NCBI GenBank assembly: GCA_014529385.2
Contig: CM043942.1
Coordinates: forward strand, 28,017,469 to 28,077,468
Source: Adiantum capillus-veneris
Taxonomy: Eukaryota; Streptophyta; Polypodiopsida; Polypodiales; Pteridaceae
DNA length: 60,000 bases
Direction of reading: 5' to 3'
Shown here one piece after another: positions 21,439 to 32,349 of the stretch (the first letter of the stretch is position 1; every line of letters begins with the position of its first letter). Under the pieces are notes generated by a model that searched no databases, was not told where the DNA came from, and saw only the letters and a list, made by a program, of their open reading frames with translations. Position numbers and translations under genes: made by a program.

Positions 21439-24302
21439 GGGATCAATGCTCATTGTTAAGGGATGCAAGAGTGGTACATTGTACTATTTACATGGCAAAG
21501 CTTTACCTGGCAAGTTTCTTGCAGTGGCCGAAGTTGCTTCTCATTTGGAGTTGTGGCACAAAAGACTTGGCCATATGAGCTAGAAGGGACTTGATGTGCT
21601 CTCTTCTTTGAAGAGGGTTGATGTAAAGCCACCAAGTTAGATTTTTGTAATGATTGTTTGTATGGTAAACAAAAGATGGCATTATTCTGGCGTCTCGTGC
21701 AAAGCTAATACTCTTGATTTAATTCACTCCGATGTATGTTCAATGCGTGTTAAGTCTTTTGGTGGTGCATTATACTTTGTTACATTCATTGATGATTGCA
21801 CTAGGAAAGACTGGGCATATTTGTTAAAGAATAAGAGTGAGACATTTAATGCATTTAAGAGGTTTCATGCTTTTGTGACCATGCAAAAGGGTAGTAAGTT
21901 TAAATGTCTGAGATCTGACAATGGGGGGGAGTACACGTCTGCTGAATTTCAGCGTTATTGCGAAGAATATGGGATTAAAAGGGAGTTGACAGCCCCTTAT
22001 AATCCATCTTCTAATGGTGTGGCTGAGAGATATAACCGTACTTTATGTGAAAGAGTGCGTTGCATGTTGTCCACCGCTAATCTCCCTCATGGGTTTTGGG
22101 GAGAGGCTTTGAAAACTGCAGTTCATGTATGCAATCGCTCTCCTAACAGTACGCTGAAAAATGACATTCCAGAGGAGGTTTGGTTTGGCAAACCTGCCTC
22201 TTATGATCATTTGAGAGTGTTTGGCTGCGAGGCTTTTGTCCATGTTCGTAATGACTTGAGGACAAAGCTAGATGCCAAGTCCATCCAAGGACTCTTCCTA
22301 GGTTATGGGGAAGAGGGTGAAATGGGCTACAGGATATGGTTGTCTCAGTTTAAGAGGGTAGTACGCAACCGAGATGTAGTGTTCAGTGAGGCTAAATTGC
22401 TGAAAAATGCTACATCTTCTGAAATTGACAAGAAATCGGTCAAATTTCAACCTCTCTTGCCACCTATTGATGTTGAAAAAGAGCCTTAGGATGCATTACC
22501 GCAAGCTGAAATTGATAATCAGCCGGTTAACCTTGAGCCAGAAGAGGTAGGCCATGATTTAGATGCTCCAAATGAGGATGGACAGCCACCTGTCATGGCT
22601 GAAAATGATTTTCAGCAGCATGAGCATGTTGAAAATGAGTTGCCTCCTGATGTAGAACCTGTGCCTGAGAATGTAGATCATTGGGTACGCAGGTTTACTC
22701 GTGTCAGAAGGTTGATACAGCGCTTTGACCCCTCTTTGCAGCATGTTATGTTGACAGATGAGGGAGAGCTTCTTACATATAAAGAGGCAAAATCATGCGA
22801 GTTAAGCAGTAAGTGGGAGCTTGCGATGCAAGAGGAAATCAAATCTTTGCATGCAAACAATACTTGGGATCTTGTGCCATTGCCTAAAGGAAGAAAGGCT
22901 CTTTCTAACAAATGGGTTTACAAGGTCAAATGTGTTGATGAAAAACCCAAGTACAAGGCAAGATTGGTTGCAAAAGGATATGCATAGAAAGAAGGAATTG
23001 ATTTTCAAGAAATCTTTTCTCCCGTTGTAAAGCTTACAACTTTACGTGTCCTTTTTGCTCTCGTTGCGGTGCTTGATTTGGAATTGAATCAAATGGATGT
23101 AAAGACAACGTTTTTGCACGGTGACATTGAAGAGGATATATACATGAAACAACTTGAAGGTTTTGTAGTTCCTACACGTGAGGAACTTGTATGCAAACTG
23201 AAAAGGGCTTTGTATGGTTTGAGACGATCATCACGGCAGTGGTATAAGAAGTTTGACACTTTTATGCTGTCTCAAGGCTTTAAACGCAGCCATGCAGATC
23301 ATTGTTTGTATACGAAAAGGGATGAAGATGGTAGTCCCATCATACTTGTTCTCTATGTTGATGACATGCTGCTTGCCGGGAAACATAAGACTAGTCTTGA
23401 TGCTCTGAAACGTAAGCTAAATTCAACATTTGCTATGAAGGATTTGGGTGATGCAGAGCATATTTTGGGCATGCGTATTAAAAGAGATAGAAAGCTGAAA
23501 TTGCCGTTTTTATCTCAAGAAAGGTACATTGCAAAAGTACTTGATAGGTTTAATATGGCTGATGCTAAGCCTCTTGGAGTACCTTTACCTCCATACACTA
23601 AGCTTAGCAAAGCAGATTGCCCAAAGGATGAGGTAACATTGAAAGCTATGAAGGGAATCCCTAATGCATCAGCTTGTGGTTCTCTTATGTATGCTATGGT
23701 TGCCACTCGTCCTAACATTGCCCATGCGGTGGGAGTTGTTAGTAGATACATGTCCAATCCCGGCAAAGCACATTGGGAAGCTGTGAAATGCATTCTGAGA
23801 TACACAATCTAGGTGTATATGCTATGGCAAAAGTGACCCGAAGTTGCAGGGCTATTGTGATGCAGATATGGCAGGTGACTTGGATACCAGGAAGTCCACT
23901 AGTGGCTATGTGTTTGCTATTGCTGGTGGTGCTGTCTCTTGGTGTTCACGACTGCAGAAAATTGTGGCATTGAGTACTACTGAGGCTGAATATATTTCAG
24001 CCACTGAGGCTTCTAAAGAGGCCATATGGTTGGGCAGACTTTTCGAAGAGCTTGGTATGCCTGCTAGTACTCCTGTCTTTGGATGTGATAGCCAAAGTGT
24101 TGTCTATTTGGCCAAGAATGCCATGTTTCATGCACGGACAAAGCACATTGATGTGCGATACCACTTCATACGATAGGTATTGGAGGATGGTCTAGTCACC
24201 TTGACTAAGATTCACACACAGGATAACCCTGCAGATGTTCTCACCAAGAGTTTTGCTAAGGCTCAACATGAGCATTGCATACAGCTGGTGGGAGTTGGTT
24301 AA
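21439..24302 (+). pseudogene. Copia integrase, reverse transcriptase and RNase H
   Basis: GAG-pre-integrase block LELWHKRLGHMS (about 21547), then integrase core LDLIHSDVC, FIDDCTRKDWAYLL, RSDNGGEYTSAEF and the APYNPSSNGVAERYNRT block with its catalytic glutamate. RT begins around NKWVYKVKC and KARLVAKGYA (in-frame stop at 22986), with QMDVKTTFLHGDIEEDIYMK and the catalytic LYVDDMLLAGK (about 23350). RNase H shows [34 protein letters not shown] and [14 protein letters not shown]. Stops also occur at 22487 (integrase-RT linker) and 24174, and frameshifts near 21650 and 23815. The final stop is at about 24300, followed closely by the polypurine tract. Confidence 0.93.
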
Positions 24303-24337
24303 CTTAAAGGCGTCATTTATGCCTTTAAGTGGGAGGT

Positions 24338-24615
24338 TGTTGGGTTAAAGGTCTAAATAACCCCTTTTTGTACATTTTTATACTTTGTCCAGGTTCATAT
24401 TGAACCTGGACACATTGTTTAAAGGTCACTTATAATAAAAGTGGGAAAACCCAAAACTCACTTATTGAGTTTTCCCCAAAAACGTGAGCTCTCTCTCTCT
24501 CCCTCTTCGTTCTGCTAGCGCTTCCCTTCTGCAGCACAGTGCCTCCGCTTCAAGCCTCAAGGCCTGCACATCTTCGCGTGCTCTATCACTTGCACACACC
24601 ACCGCGCGCTCAACA
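24338..24615 (+). repeat. 3' LTR of the copia element
   Basis: 278 bp with one copy of the 17-bp palindrome. Starts TGTTGGGTTAAAGG, ends CTCAACA, followed by the target duplication TTGTA. Confidence 0.96.
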
Positions 24616-24904
24616 TTGTAGAGATTTGTGCAATCATAAGTAGACCGCCCTCGCCATAGAGAGTGGGGCCTTCGAAGGAGGGTTTGACAACATTCTGTTA
24701 TCGTATTCTCTTCTCTCTCTATCTCTCAGTCTCAGTACCTTCATTCGCAGTGTTCATCCACTTTGTTTGTGTCCATTACTCTCTCTCACTAAAGGAACGG
24801 AAGGCTCTCCCTTACGTAAGTAAAAGGAACCCTTGAGCACAGTTCGGAGCACTCATCCACTCATCTTGAGCAAAGTTCAACATTCACTTCCGCTGCACCT
24901 TACA
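24616..24904 (+). repeat. 5' LTR of N, second segment
   Basis: Resumes TTGTAGAGATTTGTGCAATC after the copia element and ends CTGCACCTTACA. It matches 27745-28048 of the 3' LTR, except that the 3' LTR has a tandem duplication of the last ~22 bp. Confidence 0.9.
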
Positions 24905-24905
24905 T

Positions 24906-24917
24906 TGGTATCAGAGC
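24906..24917 (+). promoter_or_regulatory. PBS, initiator tRNA-Met type (element N)
   Basis: TGGTATCAGAGC one base after the LTR end. Confidence 0.95.
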
Positions 24918-25353
24918 TTTGGCAGTGTTCTGTATCACTCAAGGAAAGAATCACAAGAATTTTTTTGCTTGTTGTGGTCGCACGTAACCCAAGTCCACTT
25001 GGGCGTGTCGATTCCTAATCGTGTTTTTGAAGAGTGACAAGAAACCCAAGAAGGAAGGGCTTGTCCAGCCTCCCCTTGTTCTCTTTTCACTCATTGAGAG
25101 CGGACCGTGCACTTAGCGGCCGGCCAATCGACGTGAGGTGGAAAAAGCAACCTTGGTGTGAGCGCAAGGCTGCCAAGGGGTGCGCCCGTAGGAAAGAGAA
25201 GATCTTGGGTGAAGAGAAGATCCTTCCCCAACACAGATTGCAAGCGAAAGAAGAACCTCAAGAACCTCAAGACCCTCAAGAACCCCAAGAACCAATACCC
25301 CCAAGAACCCAAGTTCCTTGTGAACTTAAGAACCCAAGACCACCCGAAGCGGA
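24918..25353 (+). other. Leader of element N
   Basis: Untranslated leader between PBS and the ATG of the long frame. It contains a CCTCAAGAA / ACCCCAAGAA reiteration around 25255-25310 that makes spurious Pro/Gln-Glu-rich frames in several phases. A leader of about 430 bp is usual for packaging signals of LTR elements. Confidence 0.5.
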
Positions 25354-26778
25354 ATGGATACTTCGCATGGAGGTGGTGAGCATGAGAGTGGTGAAGAAAA
25401 GTTTTCCCCACCAAGAGGTTTTTCCGACCCTCCCTCTTCCCCATCTACGCCAAGGATTGCACTAACTCCTATGGAGGCTTTTGACTAGAGGATGAGGGAC
25501 AGGAAGTTAGAACGCGAAGCAAGAGAAGTAGAAAGAAAGGCAGAACACACAGAAAGAATGGTAGCCATAGAGCGTACATACAACGAAAGAATGGGAGCCA
25601 TGGCACGTGACCGCGAAGAGTTGTTGCGACTCTTTTCTCAAGTGCAGGCACAGATGCAAGAGATTCGGGAAAAGGAGACTCTCTCAGTCTCTTCTTCTCC
25701 AAAGCATGACACACATGATTTGCATGATGATTTGAATGATAATGATGACCATGATGATTTGGATGATAAGGACAAGCATGCCGATTTGCATGATGATCAA
25801 GATGTGATTTCTCACAAGCATGATGATTTGCCTGAAGATGATGTGATTGTTCACAAGGATGATGTGTTAGTTGATACTTTCTCTAGTGAAGCTAACCTCA
25901 TTGCAAATTTGATCAATCATGAAGAACCGATCTTGACAATGGAGTTGAGGTCCAAAGAACCCCCACAGGAAGATTCGACCAATTTGGAAGAACCGATCTT
26001 GGCTCCCGAGCCTAGGTCCACAGAACCCCCACAAGAAGTACTATGTGTTCGAATGATTAGTCAGCACGCATTGTTCGAGTGTTGCATTCGTGATGCTTTC
26101 CTGTATTTCAGTCACCGTCCTTATGTGATCCCTTTTCACAGGCATGCCATATTGCACGATGAACACGATTCGCTCATGAATGAGCACGGATCTATGCGGA
26201 TTACTCATGAAAAGATGAAATGTTTGCATTCAAGGAATTCACATTTCATGTCTCTTCCTTGGCATTACACAGTATGCGAAAGAGCACAAGAAGGATCGAG
26301 CGTCAAGCATCGGCATGTCCATTATGATTTGCCACAGTTGATTGATTTAGATCAGAAAGAAAAGATTTGATCCCATTGTTTGCGTGTGTTTGATGAACGG
26401 TTTGGCACTCCGTCTCTATGTTCATCTCCACTGCATGCACAGTTTTTTCAAAGGAATATTTTTCCAGTCACTTTACATGGAATGGGTATGTTCATGTTTT
26501 TGTGTTGGCAGTGGTTTCAGGAATTTCCAGCCACGGAGATTCTTATAGAAGGTAGACGCATGACTCTAGATGAAGTTAAAGCATTGAAGGAGCCACAAAA
26601 GACTCTGTGTCGCTTTCGGCACGGCCCAAAGAAGCAAGCGTTGCAGACTTTTATGAAGTTCAAGTATCCCACGACCCATACATCAGAGTGGGCCGGCGAA
26701 GAGTCCTTCCCAGGATTCCAGACACTGTTGGCGATCTCCCTCGATGCCATACAGTTCGGTACCAGTACCTCACTTTGA
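25354..26778 (+). pseudogene. Long single ORF of element N, unknown protein
   Basis: One frame of 475 codons spans nearly the whole internal region. It starts at 25354 (MDTSHGGGEHESGEEKF) and its stop at 26776 touches the polypurine tract. Two in-frame stops break it (TAG 25486, TGA 26368). N-terminal residues look gag-like (TPRIALTPMEAFD), then a coiled-coil-prone Arg/Glu-rich helix (about residues 45-105), then an Asp/His-rich repeat region built on H-D-D-L and D-D-x-D units (about 115-170). Next come two similar blocks (EEPILTMELRSKEPPQE and EEPILAPEPRSTEPPQE), and a His/Cys/aromatic-rich C-terminal region with no domain I recognise. No zinc knuckle, protease or RT motif is seen. It may be a diverged Gag or a captured sequence. 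Confidence 0.7.
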
Positions 26779-26789
26779 AAAGGAGGGGA
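26777..26789 (+). promoter_or_regulatory. Polypurine tract of N
   Basis: GAAAAGGAGGGGA directly abuts the TG of the 3' LTR, the usual plus-strand DNA primer. Confidence 0.85.
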
Positions 26790-28048
26790 TGTCACGTGAC
26801 ACATCCAACCCTATGTGTCCGTGGATGAGCTACAACATGACCGGGGTTCAATTCAGTCAAGTCAGTCTAGAATAGGGAGTGATCTGGCACTTTTGTGAGT
26901 CTGTTCGCAGACCGTGCATGTCCAGGCACTTAGATTAGATGCATATCCTCTGGTTGCACACAATATGATCATATATTTCCATCAGAACCCATCAAGAGCA
27001 TTTTTACAGTGCATAGACCTATTTTCCCTATTTTCGACATTTTTTACTTATTATTTTTAAGTGACTTTTGTTGGAAACTAGGTAGGGCAAATTTCATAAG
27101 TTTGTATATAAGAAACCTAGCGCTAGCACTTTCTGGCAGAAGAGGCAGCAGGAGCACCTTGCTCAATAGGCAACTTCTCAGCAAGACCCCCCCAACAAGG
27201 CCTAGCGTTTTTGCAACACAATATCAACACTGGCGTTTTTGCACCATAGACCAACCCTGGCGTTTTTTGCACAGCAGATCAGCCCCGGCGACCACAATAG
27301 ACAGCAGATCCACTAGCGTTAGCAGATTCTACAGCAGTTGCAGATTTCCACCGCAACAGAAGATTTTCAGCCCTAGCGTTTTTGCATAAACAAGACACCT
27401 CAGCGTTTTTGCATATCTTCGCGACGGAATCAGCCTTAGACTCAACGTTTTCAGCTTTCAGCAATCAGTACCCGCAGAAGAACCCCCGAACCTCGCAGAT
27501 CTCACCTTCCCGCAGCAGATCCTCGCCGCACGGTCAGATCCAGCGAAGTTGCAGTTCCAGACCGGAGAATGCAGATTTCAGCATCTGCGTTTTCAGCGCG
27601 TCGTCGTCGTCGCATCGTCGTCACCGACATAGAGTCAGAATTCAGCAGATAAAGCTTTGCAGATTTTAGCCATTAGCGTTTTCAAATTTCAACCCGTCTC
27701 GTCGTCGTCCTCATCGTCGTCGACATCGTTGGCAAGTCCAAGCATTGTAGAGATTTGTGCAATCGTAAGTAGACCGCCCTCGCCATAGAGAGTGGGGCCT
27801 TCGGAGGAGGGTTTAACAACATTCTGTTGTCGTATTCTCTTCTCTCTCTATCTCTCAGTCTCAGTACCTTCATTCACAGTGTTCATCCACTTTGTTTGTG
27901 TCCATTGCACTCTCTCACTAAAGGAATGGAAGGCTCTCCCTTGCGTAAGTTAAAAGGAACCCTTGAGCACAGTTCGGAGCACTCATCTTGAGCAAAATTC
28001 AACATTCACTTCCACTGCACCTTACATTCACTTCCACTGCACCTTACA
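26790..28048 (+). repeat. 3' LTR of N
   Basis: 1259 bp, the uninterrupted copy. TATATAAG at 27105-27112. About nine copies of (C/T)(A/G)GCGTTTT-type motifs lie between 27200 and 27680, followed by TCG triplets. The last ~22 bp (TTCACTTCCACTGCACCTTACA) are tandemly duplicated. The right flank is ACAGC. Confidence 0.92.
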
Positions 28049-29161
28049 ACAGCGGTCCCCTCGCGTCCCCAGACCTCTTTGGGGGGTATTAGGGACCGTT
28101 TAGGGCCAAAACCCTAAACCTGCAAAAATACACAGCAGGCTGTAATTCCCTGTTTTGGGCCCCGTTTCGCGAGCCGATCGCATCTGTAGCAAGTCCTCGA
28201 GCTCCCGCACCTGTAGGGCTACTTGCCCTTTGAATCGGACGAGATTTCTCACGTAAAACCTCTCTGAATTCACCTGTACCTGCGGGGGATTAGCAACTAG
28301 CTAATCCAGTACCTGTGCAAGAGGCTCTTGCCTCGGCAATCGCGCATGAATCCACACAGTTGTACATTAGTAAAATGAAGAGCCCTCTTGTGGGGCATCA
28401 CATAACTGCACGTAGGGGAGAGAGAGAGCAGTGTGTAGTGTGCAGGGCATCACTCCTAGCACCACACTGTACATAGAGTGGAAAGAAAGCATTCCATAGC
28501 TCTCAACCTGTGACATGCACTTTCAAAATGAGCCTCCCAGCTTATAATTCAGCGCTACCTTCTCTTGCAAGAGGAAAGTACACTAAAATGTGCCACTTGG
28601 CACGATTACACGCATTTTCCTGTTTCAGGGTTGCCGCCTAAAAATCTCCCGACCAGTTGCCGAGTTGACTTCGCGGCAGAGTTGTAAAATGTTCCCCTTG
28701 CACGAACACATTCACGGCCCAAAATAGCAGTTTCCTAATTTTTAGGAGATGCTTCTGTTGGGCTCCCACTGGTCTTCTGACCATCTATCCTCATTGGGAC
28801 CGCATCCAAAAGTGCAATGTGGCCCAACTGTATGATACTTTCTGTTGGTGATCCCACCTTGACTTTATGCCTTTATTGAGTTCACTTCCTAGTATCCACC
28901 AACTTGCTAAGTGCGACGGGGGGACCTACATGATCTTGTACTGAGCCTAGACATCCTCTTACTATACGAATTCTAGTGCCGACCCACTTCCCGTCTGCCA
29001 AGGAAACTACCGTTCACATTGGCCATACATGTCCGACCATTTGCAACTTCAAAAAGAGGGTCTCAAAAATAAAACAAAAATCATTGGAAAGAAACCAACA
29101 ACTAAGGTTAGCAATTGCCACGTCCTCGTGACATGATAACAGATGCCACGTCCTCGTGACA
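28049..29161 (-). repeat. 5' LTR of E2, right segment
   Basis: Resumes at ACAGCGGTCCCC and is nearly identical to 9999-11132, ending CCTCGTGACA at 29161 with the adjacent TTGTG half of the E2 target duplication. Confidence 0.9.
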
Positions 29162-29402
29162 TTGTGGGCCCGTATAATTGCCACGTCATCGGCCCCCTTT
29201 ACGCCTTCTATTTAGCCTTTAGTCCCTTTGGGCCCCTTTGGACATGACCTATAAGTTGGTACAACTTATAAAATTGAAAGTCCTTCCATTTTTGGCTTCT
29301 CGGCTTGGTTTTGCAAGTTGGTACCACTCCTTCTACATCTTTCAGTGGGGCTTTGATCTCTTTTTGTCCGGTGTCTGTTCTTATGCCATTCATCACCTTG
29401 TG
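29162..29402 (-). repeat. LTR X, right part
   Basis: The continuation of the LTR broken at 9548. It shares GTGGG..., CTTTGGGCCCC-like and ATAAGTTGGTA blocks with the solo LTR at 32350-33027. A minus-strand polypurine-like run (CGAGAGGGGGGTAAA) lies at 29405-29420, so this was probably the 3' LTR of a minus-strand element whose body lay to the right. Confidence 0.55.
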
Positions 29403-29420
29403 ATTTACCCCCCTCTCGAA

Positions 29421-30960
29421 AGAAATGTGATTGCCCTTGATTATGCATGCGAAACCAACATAAGCCAACAACTAGTTTAGTAGACACTGTCTCAAAGTAC
29501 CAACGCACTAGACAACACATATCCACTATTTGCACAAAGACGACAGTTGCTAAACATTCACATGACATTCACACCATTATCCCCATCGAGATCTTTGATG
29601 AGAATCATGATCATTGTAACGTATTTAGCAATCACATCCAGATCTCACTGATCTCTAGCGGATGTAAAGATTGATTAAATCTTGTTACTATTATATCCAC
29701 ATCGCCCCTCCGGTGAAAAGACCGAAACGCTGCAATCATTTTGGTCTTTCAAACATGCACTTAAATATCACACACATGAAAGAGCACGTATATCAAATTC
29801 ATTTAAGGAATTAATTCCCATTTCAAAGTACTTCTTTTCATAAAGTCATACAATAGAATACTGTTAGTCCATCAACACCCCTGAAATCTCAAAAGAAATC
29901 AGTGACTTTAATCCATTTGGGTAATCTGTGACAAAGGAGCGGAGTAACTCCCCTCTTGTGCAGTCCGCACCGCACCAGATTCAAAGCAGACCCCGCACTT
30001 GCTTTGTACCGTCGTTCGCGTGTGCGTCACGCAGGAAGTGTTGAGCGTTAATGAGGGGCCCTTGTGGCCATGCACTTTAGCGGGGAGCCCCTGGCTGTTT
30101 CACCCCATAGTGCAGTAAGCGCGGTGGGCGTTGCTGAATGCACTGCAGGACGCACAACATTGCAGCCAAGGTCGGCGTAGGCCAGGTCGACGTAGAGGTA
30201 GCAGCGTGCAGGTATGGAGTAGGTAGGTTGGCGGATCCAAGGGCAGTGCAAAGGGCGGTGCTCAGGCGGCACATCAGTTACCCGCAGGGCGGTGGGCAGT
30301 CGGCTACGCGCTTAGGGGTCCGCAGGGGCGATTATTTTTTTAACGCTATGCCCTTTAAATTTAACCGCCCAAACTTTAAAATGACACCTATTTTATAAAG
30401 TGTGAACTGGCCTTTTTAAAAGTTTACACACTTATAAAAGGCCAACCACATGGAAACTTCCTTTTCATGGCCTCTACACAATTTTCGAAGTCACTCCATC
30501 TCTCTCTTGCAGCTGTTCTTTCACTTGCTTCACCTAAACCTCTGCTCTTCTATCTAGAGCCCGCCGATGAGTAGAGCTCACTCTCTCTATCCCCTGTTGT
30601 TTCCTACTGCTACTACCGAAAATAAACAGAGACAAAATGTTGTACCTCCTTCATCTCCAGAAAACGCAAAACATACTCCAAAACAAGCAAAACGTTCTCA
30701 GCGTGATGTATCGACGAAGAGTGTTGCCATGTCTTCGGAGTGGCAGCTTCCGAGGACACCCTCAAAGCACACATAGTTTTCGAAGAGCATAAAAGGACAC
30801 ACCAAGCATCCACATGACTGCCCCTAACAATCAACATTCCTCACGCGAGAATCCGTGAAAGAAAAGATTCACCAATTCTCACCACCGGCTGGCATGTGTC
30901 CCCTTGCCCTCCTCTCTCGCTAGTAGCATCCCATACCACCCTATATAAGAGTTGGGAGAG
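29421..30960. other. Unassigned remnant DNA
   Basis: No coding domain recognised. Possible 3' untranslated sequence of element X on the left, a GC-rich stretch (about 29990-30340), then an AT-rich near-palindrome (about 30393-30436, AAGTGTG against CACACTT). A TATATAAGAG box at 30942 precedes the LTR at 30961. Open frames here are short and of random composition. Confidence 0.35.
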
Positions 30961-32279
30961 TGTCACGAGGCTGTGGCAACCACTAACCTTAGCTGTTGGT
31001 TTCTTTCCCTTGATTTTTATTTAATTTTTGGGACCCTCTTTTTGAAGTCACAAATAGCCGGACATTGTGTGGCCAGTGTGGAACGGTCGACTGCCGAGAG
31101 TTTCACCCGCACTCAAGAAGGATAGGTGCCATGAGATGGTCGGGCCAGTCGGCATTGGAATCCGAGCAGTAAAAGGGTGTCTAGGCTTTGTTCAAAAGTC
31201 ATTTAGGCCCCTCGCTACACTTAATAAGTCGGTGGGTACTAGGAATTAACTCAAAACAGGCAAAGTGGACACTTGGCAGTTGCAGGTGCAATTTCCGAGT
31301 GCAGATGGGAGAGGGGGTGCCCAAATTGAGAGAAGGGCTGATTTTGGCTCATAATTGAACTACTGTGTGTGTGAGTAGTGGGTGTAGGTGATCATAGCTT
31401 TAATGGAAAGCTTGCCTTCTCCCTTATCTTATGTAGCGCGATGATTCCGCACTCGTGCACCTCTCTCCCCCTTTGAATTCAAGAACGTGATGCCTTGCTT
31501 GAGGGCTTTTCATCTGCATGTACAGTTGTGTGGGTTCATGCGCGATCGCCTAGGCAAGAGCCTCTTGCATAGGTACTGGATTAGCTTGTTGCTAATCCCT
31601 TGCAGATATAGGTGAATTCTGAGAGATTTCATGCGAGAAATCTCATCTGATTCAAAGAGCAAAGTGCCCTACAGGTGCGGGAGCTTGAGGGCTTGCTACG
31701 GATGTGACGGGCTCGTGAAATGGAGCCCGAAACAGTGAATTACAGCTTGCTGTGTATTTTTGCAGGTTTAGGGTTTTGACCCTAATTGATCCCTAATACC
31801 CCTAGGACCGTCGGGGAAGCGTTGGGATCACTGTACAGGTGGCTGGTGCATTTTCAAGGAGAAAACAGAGAATTCAGCGTGCTGCAGATTCTCGCCAGGT
31901 TCGGGAAAGTGTCCGTAAGTCATCTTTATTATGGGGATTTTGTCTGTGAAGCTTTCTACTGCGGTTATGTTGCCGAAATTAGGCTAGAGTAGGCCATTTT
32001 TAGCCCGGAAAAGCAGGACAGCTCATAGGAATTTGCAGGTTTACTCCCAAGTTTTATAAGAATAAAGACATATCGGAAGGGGCGCCAATCTTTGGAGCCT
32101 ACAGGGTGTTGTTGTCTGCTTGGGAGCGCTCTAGCTACCAAGCCGTGCTTTGTGTGAAGTGTTAATTCCAATCATAGGTTTATTCGTGAAGTTTTTCTCT
32201 GTGTTGTAAAGTCAAGTAAAGTTTATCAAGTAAAGAATCAGGTGAAAACTAAATTCTACCGCCTTGCGGGCCGGTTCCA
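30961..32279 (+). repeat. LTR of gypsy element G2'
   Basis: Starts TGTCACGAGG, ends CGGGCCGGTTCCA, same family as the E2 and E3 LTRs. It contains AATAAAG followed by the conserved block (32068-32099, a little diverged). No second LTR of this copy was found. Confidence 0.85.
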
Positions 32280-32296
32280 TGGTTCCGTCACGGGGA
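32280..32296 (+). promoter_or_regulatory. PBS resembling tRNA-Glu (G2')
   Basis: TGGTTCCGTCACGGGGA directly at the LTR end, close to the complement of plant tRNA-Glu (TGGTTCCGTTGCCGGGA from memory; three differences). Confidence 0.7.
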
Positions 32297-32349
32297 CAGA
32301 ATCACTTTTTCCTTGAAGAGTGAGCGTTGGTTGGTTTGCGGCAAAGACG

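Larger units (their letters stand above)
19253..24615 (+). mobile_element. Ty1/copia retrotransposon, complete structure
   Basis: Both LTRs start TGTTGGGTTAAAGG and end GCGCGCTCAACA (19253-19598 and 24338-24615). The target duplication TTGTA is perfect (19248-19252, 24616-24620). PBS at 19601, polypurine tract AAGTGGGAGG before the 3' LTR. Domain order is gag, protease, integrase, RT, RNase H, defining copia. The LTRs differ in length by 68 bp, exactly four units of an internal 17-bp tandem repeat. It inserted into the 5' LTR of N, so it is the youngest of that stack. Confidence 0.96.
18318..28048 (+). mobile_element. Non-autonomous LTR retrotransposon N
   Basis: LTRs at 18318-24904 (split by a copia element; about 1219 bp of its own) and 26790-28048. 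Both start TGTCACGTGACACATCCAAC and end CTGCACCTTACA. The TSD is ACAGT/ACAGC. A PBS for initiator tRNA-Met lies at 24906 and a polypurine tract AAAAGGAGGGGA abuts the 3' LTR. The internal region is only 1.9 kb and carries one long reading frame with no protease, RT or integrase, so it must borrow enzymes. Solo LTRs of the family lie at 34607 and 57773. Confidence 0.9.
9549..29161 (-). mobile_element. Ty3/gypsy chromovirus E2, full length with nested insertions
   Basis: A minus-strand element with the 5' LTR on the right (17845-29161, split by element N) and the 3' LTR on the left (9549-11132). It has a tRNA-Glu-like PBS at 17828-17844 and a polypurine tract ending AAGAGGGGGGTA next to 11132. 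The flanking 5-mers are TTGCG and TTGTG, a target duplication with one mismatch. After removing N and its TSD, the right LTR is 1581 bp against 1584 bp for the left, confirming the pairing. Gag is further interrupted by an RT-element fragment. Pol order is protease, RT, RNase H, integrase, then a damaged chromodomain. Confidence 0.9.

Noticed and set aside
25034-25465. Pro/Gln/Glu-rich ORF in the leader of N
   Set aside because: It arises from a short CCTCAAGAA reiteration; the frame starting at 25354 joins the long ORF and ends at the polypurine tract.
30048-30398. GC-rich ORFs on both strands
   Set aside because: Composition follows local GC content, with no domain, and opposite-strand frames overlap fully.
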